DNA of 43,212 bases from Caballeronia sp. GAFFF1 (GTDB lineage: Bacteria; Pseudomonadota; Gammaproteobacteria; Burkholderiales; Burkholderiaceae). Positions 40,735 to 43,212 of this stretch are shown here, one piece after another. Location of the stretch: contig NZ_JALQEM010000039.1 in the NCBI RefSeq assembly GCF_023630705.1, positions 1-43,212 on the forward strand, given 5' to 3'. A program made the translations under genes and the position numbers. Each line of letters begins with the position of its first letter. Position 1 is the stretch's first letter. The notes under the pieces were generated by a model. The model was not told the origin of the DNA, searched no databases, and worked only from the letters and a program-made list of their open reading frames with translations.

Positions 40735-42651
40735 TTAGAACAACTGTTCGTTGTCGATCGATCCGGAGCGCGGCTTGACACTACCATTGTCATCCGCGCC
40801 GGACTCAAAATTGCTCGCAAAACGGAAGCCGTTGCGCCCTTTGCGTTTGGCCTCATACATCGCGGCGTCAGCACGACCAAGAATCAGTTCACCGGTTGAC
40901 CTCTCCCAACCGGTGCACATAGCGATGCCTACGCTTGTGCCGAGCCGCAGGCTCGACCCATTAAAACTGAACGGACGCCCAACGGAGCGGCAAATGTCTT
41001 GTGCTATTCGACTGCACGCGTCCGTCGTCGACGTGCCACGACTGATGATGACGAACTCATCGCCCGCGAGCCGGGTGACCGTGTCGCAAGAGCGGACCAC
41101 CCGTCTCAAGCGTACGGCAACTTCCTTCAGTACTTCGTCGCCTGCGTCATGGCCGTAGCTGTCGTTGACTTTCTTGAAGCCATCGAGGTCAAGGAAGAAC
41201 GTTGCAAATGGAACGCCTCTGTAGTGCGCGTCGTTAAGCACCTCGTCGAGATGGCGATGCAAGGCGCGCCGGTTGGGCAAGCCGGTCAAGGCGTCTCGCA
41301 TTGCCTCTTCGCGCATAGCGTGTTCGGCGCGCTTGCGCTCGGTCACGTCCTGCGACATAACATAAAAGCCGACCACGCGGTTTTCCCTGATGTCAGGGAT
41401 GTAAGTGGAACTCCAGACGCGGTCCTTCGTCCTGTCATAACGGACATTGTCGTGAGTTGTGCGATTGCCGGCCAGTGCGCCATCGAAGCATGGCTTCAGT
41501 TCAGCGAAGAGTTCCCGGTCCAGAATGTCTGACAACCGCTTACCCTTCACCTCGGCAGGGTCCACGCCGAATACCTGGCGGTAAACCTCATTGTTGAACG
41601 TGTAGCGTAGATCCGAATCGACGTGAGCAATTAGAACCGGGAGGTTGTCAGCAATCGTCTGTAGTGCCGCGCGGCTGCTCGCTAGTTCGGACGTCCTTTG
41701 TATGACGCGATTTTCCAGTTCCGACTGATAGTCGCGCAGGAACTGCTCGCTGCGTTTCCTGCTGCTGATGTCTTGCACCACACTGATGAAGTGAAGCGGG
41801 CGTTGCTGATTGTCGCGCACGAGCGCGACGGTGAGATCCACCCAGACAACCGAGCCGTCGGGTCGACGATAACGCTTTTCCAGGCTGTACGTCTGGATCC
41901 GGCCAGCGAGAAGATCGGTTACACGTTGCAGGTCCGGCGCAAGATCTTCCGGCACGGTAATGTCGGCGAACGTCATCCGCATCAGTGCGTCCGCGGTGTA
42001 GCCGGTAATCTCGCAAAGTTTTGGATTGACGTCGAGGAAGCGGCCCTTCAAGTCGACGATCGCCTTACCGGTAGGCGTTTTCTGGAAGATAGTCGCGAAT
42101 CGCGCCTCGCTAACCAGCAGATTGCGTCTGTCGAGTTGTTGGACTCGGCGTGTGTCGCGGATTGTTTCGCGCTGTATGAGTTCGCGTTCAACTATGGCTG
42201 CCAGGTCAACAAGCGCCTCACGCTGCGGTTTAGAGATTGAACGCGGAGCTGCGTCAATGGCACACAGCGTCCCGAGGACGAGCCCCTCGCTGGAACGCAG
42301 TGGAACGCCCGCGTAGAACCGTACGAACGGTGCGCCGGTGACCAGCGGATTGTCGGCGAAACGCGGGTCGGTTAGCGTGTCCTCAACTACCAGCATGGCA
42401 TTTTCGCTAACAACGTGCGAGCAAAACGCGATCTCGCGGCTTGTTTCGCATACCTCGAGGCCGACGCGGGATTTGAACCACTGACGGTGCTCATCGACCA
42501 AAGAAACAAGCGCAATCGGCACCTGCAGTATTTGCGCGACAAGACGCGTTACACGGTCGAAGGCCTCCTCCGGCGCAGTATCGAGCACTGCGAGACTGCG
42601 CAGGAGGCGAAGTCGAGCGGGTTCGTTATCAGAGAGCGGTGCAGAAAGCAT
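40735..42651 (-). CDS. GAF-PAS-PAS-GGDEF diguanylate cyclase
   Basis: The 638-residue cytoplasmic protein has a GAF domain (about 20-160; IALVSLVDEHRQWFKSRVG, CSHVV, PLRSSEGLVLGTLCAID), a first PAS/PAC (about 185-310), a short coiled coil, and a second PAS/PAC (about 335-455). A GGDEF domain follows (about 465-625; DALTGLPNRRALH, FFLDLDGFKKVNDSYGHDAGDEVL). The signature is AGDEF rather than GGDEF, a variant known in active cyclases. RSCD five residues upstream matches the RxxD inhibitory site for c-di-GMP. No EAL domain is present. It likely makes c-di-GMP in response to a GAF/PAS ligand or redox signal. No clear Shine-Dalgarno precedes ATG 42651. Confidence 0.92.
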   Translation of the reverse strand: MLSAPLSDNEPARLRLLRSLAVLDTAPEEAFDRVTRLVAQILQVPIALVSLVDEHRQWFKSRVGLEVCETSREIAFCSHVVSENAMLVVEDTLTDPRFADNPLVTGAPFVRFYAGVPLRSSEGLVLGTLCAIDAAPRSISKPQREALVDLAAIVERELIQRETIRDTRRVQQLDRRNLLVSEARFATIFQKTPTGKAIVDLKGRFLDVNPKLCEITGYTADALMRMTFADITVPEDLAPDLQRVTDLLAGRIQTYSLEKRYRRPDGSVVWVDLTVALVRDNQQRPLHFISVVQDISSRKRSEQFLRDYQSELENRVIQRTSELASSRAALQTIADNLPVLIAHVDSDLRYTFNNEVYRQVFGVDPAEVKGKRLSDILDRELFAELKPCFDGALAGNRTTHDNVRYDRTKDRVWSSTYIPDIRENRVVGFYVMSQDVTERKRAEHAMREEAMRDALTGLPNRRALHRHLDEVLNDAHYRGVPFATFFLDLDGFKKVNDSYGHDAGDEVLKEVAVRLRRVVRSCDTVTRLAGDEFVIISRGTSTTDACSRIAQDICRSVGRPFSFNGSSLRLGTSVGIAMCTGWERSTGELILGRADAAMYEAKRKGRNGFRFASNFESGADDNGSVKPRSGSIDNEQLF

Positions 42652-42974
42652 GATTGGATGAGTCGTCCTTGCGACCGGGCTGACTGTCTTCTGCTCGACG
42701 AGTTGAATTCAACGGCATCGTCTGCGCAACTGACTATAGACGTCCTAAAATGGGACGAAGCTACGAGTTGGATGATAAAACAGGTAGTATTCCGCGAATT
42801 ATAGAAGACCACGATGTAGTAGGCGACAATCCGCAGGTAACCGCTGCTTTAGCTGTGCCGACTAGCATAGACGCACCGCGCCTTTCGACGTCCTTTTGTT
42901 CTTTACGCCAGCGATCCGGTTTCCCAGCGCTCGTGTCCTAAATACGTACGCGCGCAGACTTCGCAAAGCTGCAA
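42652..42974. other. Intergenic region without a recognisable gene
   Basis: About 320 bp between the diguanylate cyclase start and the Nramp fragment. It may hold the decayed 5' part of the Nramp gene, but I could not trace it. Confidence 0.4.
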
Positions 42975-43212
42975 GGTTTTACGGCCATACAACTGGTCAG
43001 CGCGCGGATCGGCCGCGTGAACGGTCTGGCGTCCAACATGTACATCCACTGTCGGAAGTGGCTGCTCTGCAGTGCGGTGGTTCTGCTGGTACTCGCTAAC
43101 GTCATCAACATCGCGGCCGACCCCTCTTGTAAGATCCGGTCAGCGAGAACTGTACGTGGGCATGCTCGGAGCCCTGTCGGTCGTCGTGTGATTTTCGTTC
43201 CCTATGACAGGT
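42975..43212 (+). pseudogene. Decayed Nramp-type divalent metal transporter fragment, runs off the right edge
   Basis: One frame reads FTAIQLVSARIGRVNG and then CRKWLLCSAVVLLVLANVINIAAD (as CRKWLLCSAVVL and VLANVINIAAD). It matches the Nramp/MntH segment ISARIGRVTGxGxAxN...VxLLxxANxINIGADL recalled from the family. After NIAADP the similarity jumps frame to ELYVGMLGALSVVV, then TGA, then VIFVPYDR in a third frame. At least two frameshifts and the absent N-terminus indicate a dead gene. The rest lies beyond the window. Confidence 0.6.

Noticed and set aside
1..43212. tRNA, rRNA or tmRNA genes, CRISPR arrays, prophage structural genes and replication origins
   Set aside because: None recognised on either strand; the integrase element carries no tRNA target and no phage genes.

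Overview
The window looks like an accessory region of a high-GC betaproteobacterium, most likely Burkholderia, Paraburkholderia or Caballeronia. The reasons are a DUF3331 protein, an H-NS paralogue of the KYRDP/WSGRG type, Burkholderia-style small secreted proteins, SDR/tautomerase and AEC genes, and the IS types present. This rests on family resemblance; no search was run. Left part (1-12.8 kb, mostly plus strand): the start of an IS256-like transposase gene at the edge, a GlcG/HbpS-type secreted protein, three complete alpha/beta hydrolases with an Asp nucleophile (epoxide-hydrolase/haloalkane-dehalogenase type, two with Tat-like leaders), DUF3331, an enoyl-CoA hydratase-like protein, a BON protein, a VOC protein, a LysR regulator, a FrnE-like DsbA protein and a lone receiver domain. 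Middle (12.9-23.7 kb, minus strand): a 4-oxalocrotonate tautomerase-like gene and an SDR, a DJ-1/PfpI protein, a type II haloacid-dehalogenase-like protein, a second SDR, an AEC permease, an aquaglyceroporin, two more alpha/beta hydrolases (one split by an in-frame stop) and an MFS permease. Together these suggest uptake, dehalogenation, epoxide or ester hydrolysis and oxidation of small, possibly toxic compounds; that pathway is inferred. Regulatory core (23.8-30.4 kb): a 1,846-residue protein combining a degenerate Ser/Thr kinase, an AAA/NACHT-like ATPase, a long helical repeat region, GAF, PAS and a histidine kinase, convergent with a FixJ/NarL-type response regulator. It is the likely controller of the surrounding genes. 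Then follow an EF-hand protein and a second SDR plus tautomerase pair (32.0-33.6 kb), paralogous to the pair at 13 kb. Mobile-element nest (33.6-39.1 kb): a decayed IS3-family transposase gene is interrupted by an IS21-family element (33790-38954) flanked by a 5-bp GCATG duplication. Its istB is in turn interrupted, within the Walker A codons, by a 2,546-bp element carrying a large serine recombinase, a small ORF and a DUF5372-like ORF. Removing that element in silico restores a 262-codon istB. In the predicted circle, a strong Shine-Dalgarno/ATG at the left end becomes fused in frame to the DUF5372-like ORF at the right end. This is the most interesting feature in the window. Right part (39.2-43.2 kb): direct/inverted TGTGAAC repeats, an H-NS protein with two C-terminal DNA-binding domains, a GAF-PAS-PAS-GGDEF diguanylate cyclase and the decayed start of an Nramp-type metal transporter running off the edge. 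Intergenic regions are unusually long (several of 450-900 bp), and some hold recognisable fragments of dead IS genes, which fits a decaying, horizontally acquired region.
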